Assembly (NCBI RefSeq): GCF_029379315.1
Contig: NZ_JAQYWQ010000068.1
Coordinates: 1-39,301, forward strand
From: Nostoc sp. S13
GTDB taxonomy: Bacteria; Cyanobacteriota; Cyanobacteriia; Cyanobacteriales; Nostocaceae
Reading direction: 5' to 3'
DNA length: 39,301 nt
Part shown: piece by piece, positions 24,551 through 33,551 of the stretch
Numbering within the stretch: position 1 is the stretch's first letter
Layout of the letters: every line of letters begins with the position of its first letter
Made by a program: the position numbers and the translations under genes
Notes under the pieces: generated by a model
Databases searched by the model: none
The model's input: the letters and a program-made list of their open reading frames with translations, nothing else
Told to the model about the DNA's origin: nothing

Positions 24551-25880
24551 GTAAAGCCCCCGTCATTCATGCGGGGGATATAAGCTTCAGTACCGAATTT
24601 ATGCGGTCTTAAAAAGTAATAGTCTGTTTTTAAGATATGATGTTAGGTATGCTAAACCTAACGTATACCTATCGCCTAAAACTAACTCCGCAACAGTCCC
24701 AGACCTACGAGGCATGGCTAGAAACATCTCGTAGAGTCTGGAATTTTGGCTTAGGAGAACGGAAAGATTGGTATAACTCAAGGTCATGCAGAATAGACGC
24801 TTGCAGCCGAAAAAGTGAGTACATCATTTCTGCTGATGCAGCGCGACCAACATTTGCATCTCAATGCAAAGCTTTAACCCAGGCTCGAAAAACTAATCCT
24901 GACCTGAATGCCGCACATTCACAAATGTTGCAACAAGTATTGAGAAGGCTGGAAAAAGCTTTTATTGGGATGTGGAAATCAGGTAGAGGCTTCCCCCGGT
25001 TCAAGAAACAAGGTAGGATGCGCTCTTTGTTGTTTCCACAATTGGGCATTAACCCAATTCAAGGGAATCAAGTGAAACTTCCTGGTGTTGGTTGGGTGAA
25101 AATACGATTATCACGACCGATACCTGATGGGTTTATTGCAAAGCAAGCTCAAGTAGTGCATAGGGCTTCGGGGTGGTATGTAATGCTCACACTGCAAGCA
25201 AATGTTGATGTTCCAAGTGTTGCACCACATGCTCAAGCAATTGGCATTGATTTGGGGTTAAAAAGCTTCTTAGCGACATCGCAGGGTGAAGAAATCGGTA
25301 GACCTCAGTTTTTTGTGGATCTCCAACGCCAGCTGAATTTGCTGCAACAAAGAGCAAGCCATAAAAAACTCTTTTCAAATAATTGGCGAAAAGCTCAAGG
25401 TCAGGTAGCTCGACTACATGAATACATTCACGATTCTCGTAAGGACTTTCATTTCAAATTAGCGCATCATTTGTGTGAGCAAGTTGGGATGATATTCGCG
25501 GAAGATTTAAACTTCAAAGCATGGGCTAAAGGGATGTTTTCAACACATACCTTAGATGCTGGATTTGGTGAATTTCTTTCAATCTTGGAATGGGTATGTT
25601 GCAAGCGTGGGGTATATTTTGCTTTAGTTAATTCTAACGGCACAAGTCAAACTTGCCCTAATTGCGACCATCACACAGGTAAAAAAGACTTAGACCAACG
25701 GGTTCACCGTTGTAGTGAATGTGGATTTGAAACTAGTAGAGATATTACAGCCGCTATGGTGGTGATGCAGCGAGGGCTTGCAGCCGTGGGGCACACGGTC
25801 AAGATGTTTGGCGAGGGGTTAAGCACTAGCTCCCCATTGACCCAAGAATCCCCCGTTTTATAAACGGGGGAGTGTCAAGT
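24551..25880 (+). mobile_element. IS200/IS605-type element with tnpB only (IS1341-like)
   Basis: Single-gene element without the Y1 transposase TnpA, so it would need one in trans to move. The left end carries the hairpin CCCCCG-N9-CGGGGG at 24557-24577. The right end carries CCCCCGTTT-TAT-AAACGGGGG at 25850-25870. Subterminal hairpins without inverted terminal repeats are typical for this family. Exact boundaries and the flanking target motif cannot be fixed without an empty site; the given limits are approximate. Confidence 0.8.
24649..25863 (+). CDS. tnpB: TnpB, RNA-guided nuclease of IS605/IS1341 type
   Basis: About 404 aa and apparently intact. The N-terminal part begins LNLTYTYRLKLTPQQ, followed by the helical region with RRVWNFGLGERK and FPRFKKQGRMRS. 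The RuvC active site is complete: Asp201 in IGIDLGLKSF, Glu285 in IFAEDLNFKAW and Asp365 in SRDITAA. The zinc ribbon has CPNC and CSEC pairs. TnpB proteins cut DNA using an omega RNA from the right end of the element and promote its retention. ATGs at 24637 and 24640 are alternative starts. I chose 24649 because family members begin MLNLTYTY. The stop codon TAA lies inside the right-end hairpin. Confidence 0.92.
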   Translation: MLNLTYTYRLKLTPQQSQTYEAWLETSRRVWNFGLGERKDWYNSRSCRIDACSRKSEYIISADAARPTFASQCKALTQARKTNPDLNAAHSQMLQQVLRRLEKAFIGMWKSGRGFPRFKKQGRMRSLLFPQLGINPIQGNQVKLPGVGWVKIRLSRPIPDGFIAKQAQVVHRASGWYVMLTLQANVDVPSVAPHAQAIGIDLGLKSFLATSQGEEIGRPQFFVDLQRQLNLLQQRASHKKLFSNNWRKAQGQVARLHEYIHDSRKDFHFKLAHHLCEQVGMIFAEDLNFKAWAKGMFSTHTLDAGFGEFLSILEWVCCKRGVYFALVNSNGTSQTCPNCDHHTGKKDLDQRVHRCSECGFETSRDITAAMVVMQRGLAAVGHTVKMFGEGLSTSSPLTQESPVL

Positions 25881-25885
25881 AGTTT
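25760..25885 (+). ncRNA. Candidate omega RNA (reRNA) of the TnpB element
   Basis: By family knowledge the guide RNA spans the 3' part of tnpB and the right end, with its guide just outside. Here GGGGTTAAGCACTAGCTCCCC-type sequence (25815-25835: GGGG/CCCC with inner AGC/GCT) forms one hairpin, and CCCCCGTTT/AAACGGGGG at 25850-25870 another. Boundaries are inferred, and expression is not shown by sequence. Confidence 0.4.
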
Positions 25886-25900
25886 ACTGCTCTGAAAGGT

Positions 25901-26117
25901 TAAGACTTACGCAAAATATCTCTCAAACTCTAATTTCCACCGTTCACGCAGCGTCTCCCCTTGGGAGAAGTTCAGAGACGCTCGCGGACTCGCTACCGCT
26001 ACGCTAACACCAGTCGCCTACGGCGGGAAACCCGTCTACAGCGCTGGATTCATCATAACGCACTGGCTTCTCTGCGCTTCTGCGGTTCGTTACTCCGTAA
26101 TTCGTGCGTAAGTCCTA
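25901..26117. repeat. 217-bp composite element with TAAGACTTACGCA ends
   Basis: The left end TAAGACTTACGCA (25901-25913) and the complement of TAGGACTTACGCA (26105-26117) agree at 12 of 13 positions. Between them lie several Nostoc palindromic modules (GTTCACGCAGCGTCTCCCCT, ACCGCTACGCTAAC, CAGTCGCCTACGGCGGGAAAC-like). No coding capacity. It occupies most of the 375-base gap between tnpB and the DUF1003 gene. Confidence 0.6.
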
Positions 26118-26238
26118 AGGTTTCAAAAAATGAAATGATGAAAATAGTGTGTAGCATTTTCGCCTCTTGATCTCCATTTGCCGACAGCATCAGAAGATAA
26201 GTAATAATCGAGTAACATCTAGATTTAGGAGTTGGTGC

Positions 26239-26862
26239 ATGACGCAAAAAACAAATGACACAGCCAACAAATACTTCACAGGTACTAACAAACTCAAAGA
26301 GAAAGCTTCTCGAAATCAAGTTTTCACGGCTCCATTACCAGACCCGATTGCAAAAAATATTGAAGCGATTAGTTTACTTCATACCCAAGAAGTTCGAGAT
26401 ATTCCCGCCCACCAGCGAATACTAGAAGCGATCGCTACATTTTTTGGGCGATCGACATTTATGTATAGTTTGCTAGTGATACTGGCTCTCTGGATTTTTG
26501 GCAGTTTTTTTGATCCCTTTTTGCCATTCGACCTACCCCCGTTTAGCTGGTCAGGTCAAGGCTTAGACGCAGCTGCATTGGTGATTTCAACCGGAGTGCT
26601 GGTGCGACAAACTCGTCAAGAAAACTTTGCCGAACAACGGGCGCAATTGATGCTACAGCTTAACCTGCTCTCCGAGCAAAAAATTGCCAAGATTATTGCT
26701 CTATTAGAAGAACTCCGTACTGATTTACCTAATGTGATAAATCGGCATGATGCTGAAGCTGAATTGATGCAGTCAGCTGCTGACCCGATCGCGGTATTGG
26801 AAGCACTCCAGAAAAACCTAGCTGAAGAGCTATCATCCACAGATGAAAACAATATGAGCTGA
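26239..26862 (+). CDS. DUF1003 domain membrane protein
   Basis: About 207 aa. The DUF1003 core lies at roughly residues 55-150: HQRILEAIATFFGRSTFMYS, a membrane helix (LLVILALWIFGSFFD), a short PFLPFDLPPF loop, a second helix (LDAAALVISTGVLVRQTRQ) and the RQENFAEQRAQLMLQLNLLSE motif that marks the family. The acidic C-terminal tail is probably cytosolic and partly coiled. ATG at 26239 with TAGGAG at 26226-26231 is a good start; an in-frame TTG at 26167 would add residues from non-conserved sequence. The function of the family is unknown. Confidence 0.88.
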   Translation: MTQKTNDTANKYFTGTNKLKEKASRNQVFTAPLPDPIAKNIEAISLLHTQEVRDIPAHQRILEAIATFFGRSTFMYSLLVILALWIFGSFFDPFLPFDLPPFSWSGQGLDAAALVISTGVLVRQTRQENFAEQRAQLMLQLNLLSEQKIAKIIALLEELRTDLPNVINRHDAEAELMQSAADPIAVLEALQKNLAEELSSTDENNMS

Positions 26863-26974
26863 TCGCAGTTTTTATTAGACTTTTGTTTCTATTTAGAGAC
26901 AAAAAATAAAACTTAATGTACACTCTTTGTGTTGGAAATCACAATTTATCGGAAATTTTACTAGAGGGATACAC

Positions 26975-28453
26975 ATGGCTCAACTGAATGGTGTAATGAT
27001 GCAGTACTTCCATTGGTATATCCCTCCAGATGGTAATCTTTGGAATGAGTTTAAAGAGAAAGTCAAAGACTTAGCTGATGCAGGTGTTACATCTGTTTGG
27101 CTACCCCCAGCTTACAAAGGAATAGGGGGTGGCTTTGATGTCGGCTACGGGGTCTACGATATGTATGATCTAGGCGAGTTTGACCAGAAAGGCTCGGTTC
27201 GGACAAAGTACGGTACAAAAGACGAGTATATCTCTGCTGTCAAGGCTGCAAAAGCTGCTGGCATTCGAGTCTATGCTGATGTTGTCCTCAACCACAAATT
27301 AGGTGCAGACGTAGAAGAAGAGGTGGAAGCAACGCCCTATAGTCCAGACGATCGTAACCACGCGATCGGTGAGATGCAAAAGATTAAAGTGTGGACTCAC
27401 TTTACCTTCCCAGGTCGCCAAGGCAAATACTCCGATATGGAATGGCACTGGTGGCATTTCGACGCAGTTGATTACAACGTTTACAACGAAGGTGAGAACG
27501 CAGTTTATCTGTTTAAAGATAAACATTTTGACGACAACGTTGACCTGGAAAAAGGCGCTTTCGACTATCTCATGGGATGCGATCTGGATATGGAGAGTCC
27601 AGAAGTTCGCGAGGAGTTGAATCGCTGGGGTGAGTGGTTTGTAGAAACCACTGGTATAGATGGCTTTCGTTTTGATGCCGTTAAACACGTGAGAGCTGGC
27701 TTTTTCCCAGAATGGCTGATTCACTGTCGCCAAAAGGCAGGTCGCGATCTGTTTGCCGTTGGTGAATATTGGTCTTATGAAGTTGAAGCGCTCCACCATT
27801 TCCTTAACATCACCGGTGGCGATGTGATGTTGTTTGATGCGCCATTGCACTATAACTTTAGCGCTGCCAGCACACAAGGCAGTGACTACGACATGCGGCA
27901 GATATTTGATAACACCTTGGTGCAACAACAACCTACTTTAGCCGTCACCTTAGTAGAGAATCATGATTCTCAACCCTTGCAGTCGTTGGAGTCTGTAGTA
28001 GAAGCCTGGTTTAAACCGTTGGCTTATGCGTTGATCCTACTACGAAGTGAGGGTTATCCCTGTATCTTCTATGCTGATTACTATGGTGCTAATTACAAGG
28101 ATAAAGCCCCAGATGGCAATGAGTATGAGATTTGGCTCGATAGTCATCAATGGATAATTGATAAATTTTTGCACGCTCGTCAAACCTATGCCTATGGCGA
28201 CCAATACGATTATTTCGACCACCCTAATACAATCGGCTGGACACGCTTAGGAGATGAAGAACATCCTGGCGGTATGGCGGTTGTCCTGAGTAATGGAGGA
28301 GAGGGGACTAAGTGGATGGAAGTTGGGCAACCCAACAGCACTTACATTGACATCACTGAACATATTAGTGAACCCGTCACAACGAACGATGAGGGCTGGG
28401 CTGATTTTCGATGCAGCGCTGGTTCCGTTTCTGTGTGGATTTTACAGTCCTAG
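26975..28453 (+). CDS. Alpha-amylase, cytoplasmic GH13_5 type
   Basis: A 492-aa glycoside hydrolase of the E. coli AmyA / bacillary alpha-amylase type (GH13 subfamily 5) that cleaves alpha-1,4-glucans. The N-terminal NGVMMQYFHWYIPPDGNLW is diagnostic. The conserved regions are YADVVLNHKLGAD, GFRFDAVKHV with nucleophile Asp234, FAVGEYWS with acid/base Glu264, and VENHDSQP with Asp331. No signal peptide is present, so it probably acts on glycogen or maltodextrins in the cytosol. The ATG at 26975 with AGAGGGA just upstream (26963-26969) is preferred to an in-frame GTG-type start at 26927. It stands alone, without other glycogen genes nearby. Confidence 0.95.
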   Translation: MAQLNGVMMQYFHWYIPPDGNLWNEFKEKVKDLADAGVTSVWLPPAYKGIGGGFDVGYGVYDMYDLGEFDQKGSVRTKYGTKDEYISAVKAAKAAGIRVYADVVLNHKLGADVEEEVEATPYSPDDRNHAIGEMQKIKVWTHFTFPGRQGKYSDMEWHWWHFDAVDYNVYNEGENAVYLFKDKHFDDNVDLEKGAFDYLMGCDLDMESPEVREELNRWGEWFVETTGIDGFRFDAVKHVRAGFFPEWLIHCRQKAGRDLFAVGEYWSYEVEALHHFLNITGGDVMLFDAPLHYNFSAASTQGSDYDMRQIFDNTLVQQQPTLAVTLVENHDSQPLQSLESVVEAWFKPLAYALILLRSEGYPCIFYADYYGANYKDKAPDGNEYEIWLDSHQWIIDKFLHARQTYAYGDQYDYFDHPNTIGWTRLGDEEHPGGMAVVLSNGGEGTKWMEVGQPNSTYIDITEHISEPVTTNDEGWADFRCSAGSVSVWILQS

Positions 28454-28677
28454 TCGGGGTTTTAGTAGCATTCATCCAGAAAGTTACGCGCTTTCTTAAC
28501 TTTGCCTAAAAGAGAACTTAGGCAGTATAGCAGTGGACAGATAGCTTAGAACATTCGCAAATCCTAAGAGAGCGGCTGTCACAGCTATCTATAGCAGACT
28601 TGTCCTAACCATTATGGCAGCCGCTATACTTTCTGGATCAGCCACAACCCTTTTCTTCCGTTACAAAGCGATTGGAT

Positions 28678-28731
28678 ATTGCCTAAATTGCCTTATTTTA
28701 GGCAATAGGCACAATTCATGAATTGTGCCTA
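28678..28731. terminator. Double palindrome between convergent genes
   Basis: First hairpin: ATTGCCTAAA (28678-28687) pairs with TTTAGGCAAT (28697-28706). It runs directly into a 26-bp perfect palindrome at 28706-28731 whose half is TAGGCACAATTCA. They lie between the amylase and sulfatase genes and could end both transcripts. The rest of the 314-base gap shows no gene. Confidence 0.6.
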
Positions 28732-28767
28732 CCAAGGATTTCGGATAACCCTCTTCCCTACTCCCTA

Positions 28768-31191
28768 CTACTCTTTAGTATCAGGCGCGGGTGAACCCGG
28801 TACGTATTTGACTTGTTCGATCGCACCAGTGTATTTAAAGACCCCATATTTTTTGTAGAGATCCCATGACACGGGACTACGGGCATCTTTACCGATGTCC
28901 AATCCTTCATAGGGAAAGCCACCAAACGTTAGCCCCAGCTTACCTGCCGCGACTTCCTGCCCGTTGACGGAGAGTGTTCCAGACCCCTGGCGCTTGCCCA
29001 GTGCATCGTAATTGAAATCAATGTGAAGTTGACCTGGCTGTAGCGGGACTGCGGGAAATTTAATCGACTGACCATAGTTATTGTGTTCGTAGAACAGCTT
29101 GCCATCGTCAATATAGAAGATATAACCAACTTCCTGGCCACCGTGGGCAAGAATCACCCCGCGATCGCCTGCTTTATACTGAGCCTTCACCTGGATAGTA
29201 TAATCGCGATCGCTCACCAAGGGCAAAATGTCCGGTTGCAGTACCAAGTCACCTACATGGAATGTCTTCGGTTTCACTTTCTCCTTAATATAAGGCGGCA
29301 CTCCTGCATGTTGCGGGGATTCTAACAGCGGATAAACTTGATACTTGAATGCCGCAGCATCAAAGTCTGCTGCCAGTTCTTTGACTTTCTCTGGATACTG
29401 GTTCGCCAGATTGTTGCTTTCGGAGTAATCTGTCTTCAGGTTGTACAACTGCCACTCAGAGTCATTAAATGGTTTCCCGGTCTCATGTTCGGTGACAGCA
29501 TACCAACCATTTTTGTAATACCCTCTATTGCCTGAATTCTCATAGTATTGTTCAGTTCTTTGAGAGGGCGTATTGGCATCATTCAAGAGATAAGCAAAGC
29601 TGATACCTTCTAAAGGTTTCGTGGGTTTGCCATTAAACTTGTCGGGATGCTTGATGCCTGTCAATTCCAGGAGGGTAGGTGTAATGTCTGTGATATGCGT
29701 AAATTGTGTCCGGGTAGCACCCAAATCTTTGATTTTTGCTGGATAGGAAACAATCAATGGATTCCGTCTACCGCCCCCAAGGGTAAAGAATTTGTACCGC
29801 TTCAGGGGTGTATTGGAAACGGTTGCCCAGCCAATAGGATAGTGAGGCGCAGTCTGAGGACTACCTATCAACTTGAACCGACTAATATCCAGGGCTTTAT
29901 CGTCTGGTAAACCAGAGTAATGTCGAGCTACATTCGTCGTGCCATTTGCCCCACCTTCTCCAGAACCCCCATTATCAGAAGCAACAATGATAATTGTGTT
30001 GTTGAGTTCCCCGGTGGACTCTAGATACTCATAGAGTTTGCCAAAGTTTTGATCCAGGTTATCAACGAAGGCTGCATAAGCTTCCTGGTAACGAGCAAAT
30101 AGCTTTTTATCCTCAGCCGATAGTGTATCCCAAGCTTTAACGCCTGGATTTTGGGGTGGTAGTTGAGTCTCGGCAGGAATTACCTTTGATGCAAGTTGTT
30201 TCTGATATCGTTTCTGGCGTAGCACGTCCCAGCCGACATCATACTTGCCTTTATATTTAGCAAGGTCTCCTGGATGAATATTAAACGGTGAATGAACAGC
30301 ATTGTTGGCAAAATACAAGAAAAATGGCTTGTCTTTTGACTTAGTTTTTGCTTGTTTGAGCAATGCGATCGCTTTTTCTGTCCAGTAATCGGTGGTGAGG
30401 AAATTCTCAGGATAGCGATCGACTGAAATCGGCGTATTGTCTTCGTAGAGAATATGGGGTTTCTGGGGATGTTCCAATCCATCTAAGAAGCCAAAGAAAT
30501 GTTCAAATCCTCGTTGTAACGGCCAAGAATTTAATGAAGCGGTAGCGGTGCGATCGTAAGTCTGAGTCAAATGCCACTTACCCGTCAGCAGGGTAGAATA
30601 GCCATTGCTACGTAAAATTTCTGCCAGAGTCACGACATTGCTCTGAATTTCACCGGCATAACCGGGAAAACCAGGGTTTCCCTCAGCAACCCAACCGACA
30701 CCCGCAGAGTGGGCATTTAATCCCGTCAATAAAGATGCTCTTGTGGGAGAACAAAGCTGATGGGTTGTGAAGTTGCTAAATCGTAGTCTCTTAGCTGCCA
30801 ATTTATCAATATTCGGTGTACTGATTTCTGAACCGTAGGGGCCTAAATCCGAAAACCCCAGATCGTCAATTAGGAAAACAACAATGTTGGGGGCCCCTTT
30901 TGGTGCTGTGCCGGATGAAGCCAGAGATTTGTTGGCTAAAACCGATGAGGGCTGTGGAGTCCACCAGGGCGTTGATTCTGCCAAAGTTCTGCCGATTTTA
31001 CCTTTAAATCCACTGTAAGCTTGTGTGCTTGCATTACCTACTCCCTTCGCAGGGTTCTGGGCTAAACTGCTGGCGATCGTTGTGCCAGTAACCAGCAAGA
31101 TGCTAAACACAACTAGTGCTAACCAAGCGGCGCGTGAAACAAGTTTTTGCTTGACTTTTTGAATCAATGATATATTCCGTTTTCTGTTCAA
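28768..31191 (-). CDS. Exported type I arylsulfatase
   Basis: An 807-aa sulfatase, longer than average, with an N-terminal membrane or signal segment (AWLALVVFSILLVTGTTIASSLAQ). The metal-binding start of the domain is NIVVFLIDDLGFSDLGPYG. The C-x-P-x-R motif is LCSPTRASLLTG with Cys147, which needs conversion to formylglycine for activity. GKWHLTQ and the later SDNGGSGEGGANG motif complete the site. The C-terminal 150 residues (from about VLQPDILPLVSDRD) form a beta-rich domain with a jelly-roll look. It hydrolyses sulfate esters outside the cytoplasm, probably for sulfur scavenging; the real substrate is unknown. A formylglycine-generating enzyme is not in this window. A LexA-box-like palindrome lies about 150 bases upstream. 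Confidence 0.95.
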   Translation of the reverse strand: MNRKRNISLIQKVKQKLVSRAAWLALVVFSILLVTGTTIASSLAQNPAKGVGNASTQAYSGFKGKIGRTLAESTPWWTPQPSSVLANKSLASSGTAPKGAPNIVVFLIDDLGFSDLGPYGSEISTPNIDKLAAKRLRFSNFTTHQLCSPTRASLLTGLNAHSAGVGWVAEGNPGFPGYAGEIQSNVVTLAEILRSNGYSTLLTGKWHLTQTYDRTATASLNSWPLQRGFEHFFGFLDGLEHPQKPHILYEDNTPISVDRYPENFLTTDYWTEKAIALLKQAKTKSKDKPFFLYFANNAVHSPFNIHPGDLAKYKGKYDVGWDVLRQKRYQKQLASKVIPAETQLPPQNPGVKAWDTLSAEDKKLFARYQEAYAAFVDNLDQNFGKLYEYLESTGELNNTIIIVASDNGGSGEGGANGTTNVARHYSGLPDDKALDISRFKLIGSPQTAPHYPIGWATVSNTPLKRYKFFTLGGGRRNPLIVSYPAKIKDLGATRTQFTHITDITPTLLELTGIKHPDKFNGKPTKPLEGISFAYLLNDANTPSQRTEQYYENSGNRGYYKNGWYAVTEHETGKPFNDSEWQLYNLKTDYSESNNLANQYPEKVKELAADFDAAAFKYQVYPLLESPQHAGVPPYIKEKVKPKTFHVGDLVLQPDILPLVSDRDYTIQVKAQYKAGDRGVILAHGGQEVGYIFYIDDGKLFYEHNNYGQSIKFPAVPLQPGQLHIDFNYDALGKRQGSGTLSVNGQEVAAGKLGLTFGGFPYEGLDIGKDARSPVSWDLYKKYGVFKYTGAIEQVKYVPGSPAPDTKE

Positions 31192-31342
31192 CAGACCTGC
31201 CTCCTTACAAGCGATAGTAGTTAAGCCAGCACATCATCTGCGCTGGAGCATCTGAAAAATGCACTCATATTGCTGCTGATAAATTGGGTAAACACACCCA
31301 TATTGTTTACATTACTTAGTACTGAGAGAGGAAAAAGTACTC

Positions 31343-31356
31343 AGTACCAATGTACT
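31343..31356. promoter_or_regulatory. LexA-box-like palindrome upstream of sulfatase
   Basis: AGTACCAATGTACT fits the consensus RGTACNNNDGTWCB described for cyanobacterial LexA at every position. It lies 152 bases before the sulfatase start. Neighbouring GTACTGAG (31319-31326) and CTCAGTAC (31340-31347) form a further inverted repeat that overlaps it. A chance match in AT-rich DNA is possible. Confidence 0.3.
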
Positions 31357-31474
31357 AGGTAAGAGCAATGCCCATCGTGGGCAAAATCATGCAGTCAGGA
31401 GAAGGTTGATACCCATTGGTGTCAAGTTAAGGTGAAAACCAACCTAGAACCAGCTTTTAGCAGATTACTTCCTT

Positions 31475-31584
31475 ATCTCGTTAAGAGTCTCCGACTGGGA
31501 ATGCCCCTCATTGAGGCTCCGCCTCCGTAACTTGCGGCAGAGCCACTAGGAGCTGCATTTCTAGCCTCTGGCTAGAAACGAGAT
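31475..31584. repeat. 110-bp interspersed repeat with ATCTCGTT ends
   Basis: ATCTCGTT at 31475-31482 is complementary to AACGAGAT at 31577-31584. Between them lie GAGGCTCCGCCTCCG and a TCTAGCCTCTGGCTAGA palindrome (31560-31576), a known Nostoc-type repeat. The remaining sequence of the 709-base gap 31192-31900 has no supportable gene; a 107-aa frame at 31681-32004 runs antisense into the LysR gene and is rejected. Confidence 0.65.
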
Positions 31585-31900
31585 TTTAAAAGAGTTTTGG
31601 CTTAAGTTGACATGCATGGTTGATACCCCGCCCCTTGTGGGCAGTCTTTTAACTCAGCACTGTTTATTTCGGGGTGTGGGTTGGAATTACTTTTCCCTAA
31701 ACAGAAGGTTCATAGTACAAATAAATGCAAATATTGTACTATATGTCTATCGAATTGTCGTAGTATTAGTGAAGAAAAGCACAATACCCTATTTAGTTCA
31801 TTAGTGGCGTTAAATTTATCAAATTCAAGATGGATTACTGTCAAATTATTTAATAAAGCAACTAAAACGCCCGAATGTTCCTATTTTTGTCGTTTAGTTG

Positions 31901-32881
31901 TTAGGCACTCGGCGCGGCTGCCTCGCATCGTCGCTTGTGCCAGTTGCGTAAATCCTGAATTTGTAATGGGATATTTTCGCGCACGAGTTGCCAAAAGTGC
32001 TTGATAGGGGGAATTTGGAGACGGTCTTGAGTTGTTACCATCACTACCCGACGAGTCAAACTAGAACTATCTGCTAAACCACTAGTACTATTGCTGGCTA
32101 GGGAGCGAATTGCCAGAGTAGGATCTTGACGTGCTTCTACTAATGCTGATTGAGGTAGCAAAGCGATCAGTTGTCCTTGGCGTACAACTCCCCGGAAAGC
32201 ATCTAGGGTATTTACCTCTAAAGCCGCTTGGAGTTTAACTTCCATTCGCTCAAATCTATCTTGTATTAAGCGCTGCATCCCATAACCATCTTTAAAAACC
32301 ACTTGAGGATAACGAATTAGCTCCGACCAAGGGACGAATTCATATTGGGCTAGTGGATGATTTGCTGCGGTTAGAACTTCTATCGGTTCATCATAAAGTA
32401 CTTCTACCACCATTTCTCTACCAGTGGTTAAAAAGCGATTATTCATCACAATTGCTAAATCCACCAATCCATCTTTGAGGACTTTCAGAGCGCGATCGCT
32501 TCCCAATGAAGTCACCCGCAATTGCACATCTGGATAATCATGACAAAATTTTTGCAATACTGGTGGCAGATAAGATCCGCACAGCGAGTGAATCGCGGCA
32601 ATGCAAAGTTCTGGTTGCTTTCCGGCGATTAAGTCAGCTAATTCTTCTGTAGCTGTCTGCCATTCTTGGCAAATTTTGCGGGCACGGGGTAGTAAACATT
32701 CGCCTCCTAGCGTCAACTTGGCGTGACTTGTTCTATGAAACAGTTCTACACCCAAATCTGCTTCCAATGCCTGGATTTGGCGACTAATTGTTGATTGGGT
32801 AACACCACATGTTCGCGCTGCTTGTTGAAAGCTGCCGGTTTGGGCGATCGCTAGAAAGGCTTGCAACTGCTCTAGGCGCAT
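31901..32881 (-). CDS. LysR-family transcriptional regulator
   Basis: A 326-aa regulator. The N-terminal winged helix-turn-helix (residues 1-60) is LEQLQAFLAIAQTGSFQQAA, VTQSTISRQIQALEADLG and LFHRTSHAKLT. The LysR substrate-binding domain follows (about 90-300): ELCIAAIHSLCGSYLPPVLQ, DLAIVMNNRFLT, and later GQLIALLPQSALVEA. The effector is unknown, and the protein is not clearly CmpR or NdhR. Start ATG at 32879-32881 gives the family MRLEQLQAF. LysR genes often control a divergent neighbour, but upstream there is only a 670-base gap and then an unrelated gene on the same strand. Confidence 0.93.
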   Translation of the reverse strand: MRLEQLQAFLAIAQTGSFQQAARTCGVTQSTISRQIQALEADLGVELFHRTSHAKLTLGGECLLPRARKICQEWQTATEELADLIAGKQPELCIAAIHSLCGSYLPPVLQKFCHDYPDVQLRVTSLGSDRALKVLKDGLVDLAIVMNNRFLTTGREMVVEVLYDEPIEVLTAANHPLAQYEFVPWSELIRYPQVVFKDGYGMQRLIQDRFERMEVKLQAALEVNTLDAFRGVVRQGQLIALLPQSALVEARQDPTLAIRSLASNSTSGLADSSSLTRRVVMVTTQDRLQIPPIKHFWQLVRENIPLQIQDLRNWHKRRCEAAAPSA

Positions 32882-33551
32882 TTTTATGTAGCCTGAATTA
32901 CATTTATCAGTTTTATTAAGTTAACGGTTTTTTACCCACTATTTAGTATACTTTGTTACAAATTATATTCCCTGATTGAGATTTAAGTAAATCAGGTTTT
33001 ACCGCTTTTATCGTCAATTATTCGCTTTGCACGGATTTTTTCGGAAAATATCGCCAAACAAGAATTGACTATTTTCTGCTGAAATATATAAATTTTTAGA
33101 TAATATTTTTAAATTGTAGGGCTACAAGTGAGAGAGAAGATATCTAAATAATTGATAATTAATAATTCATAATAGGACTTACGCAGTAAATTTTTGATGA
33201 GCGCGTCTATTGCTGTACAGTGTCTTTAATTATGAATTGATAATTAATAATATTTAACCCTTGTGTTTTCTCTGAATGATACTCAGCCATTGCTTCGGCT
33301 GCGAGTTTAGCAAGGGTATCTTTAGAGCCTGCGAATGCTTTATCCTACTACAAGATTATAGTTTTGGTATAGAAAGTACAACTACAACTTCAGTGGATAA
33401 CTGATTGAGAACAGCATAAAAAATCCAAGTATCAACAAGAGAGGATTTGGACTCCATTGTAATCGTCCACCGAAGTATAGGCCAACCTCAAGAGCTTTTT
33501 TGTCAATAGAAATTGAAGTTGGCACAAACGACGGCTAGAGTGTTGTGAATA
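32882..33551. other. Intergenic region with a 16-base direct repeat
   Basis: AT-rich, with no gene. ATTGATAATTAATAAT occurs at 33151-33166 and again at 33236-33251, bracketing 69 bases that begin with a TAGGACTTACGCA motif at 33173-33185. This could mark the footprint of a small insertion. The rest shows nothing I can name. Confidence 0.5.

Noticed and set aside
31681..32004. 107-aa frame antisense to the LysR gene end
   Set aside because: It overlaps the LysR coding region for about 100 bases, and its composition is not protein-like.
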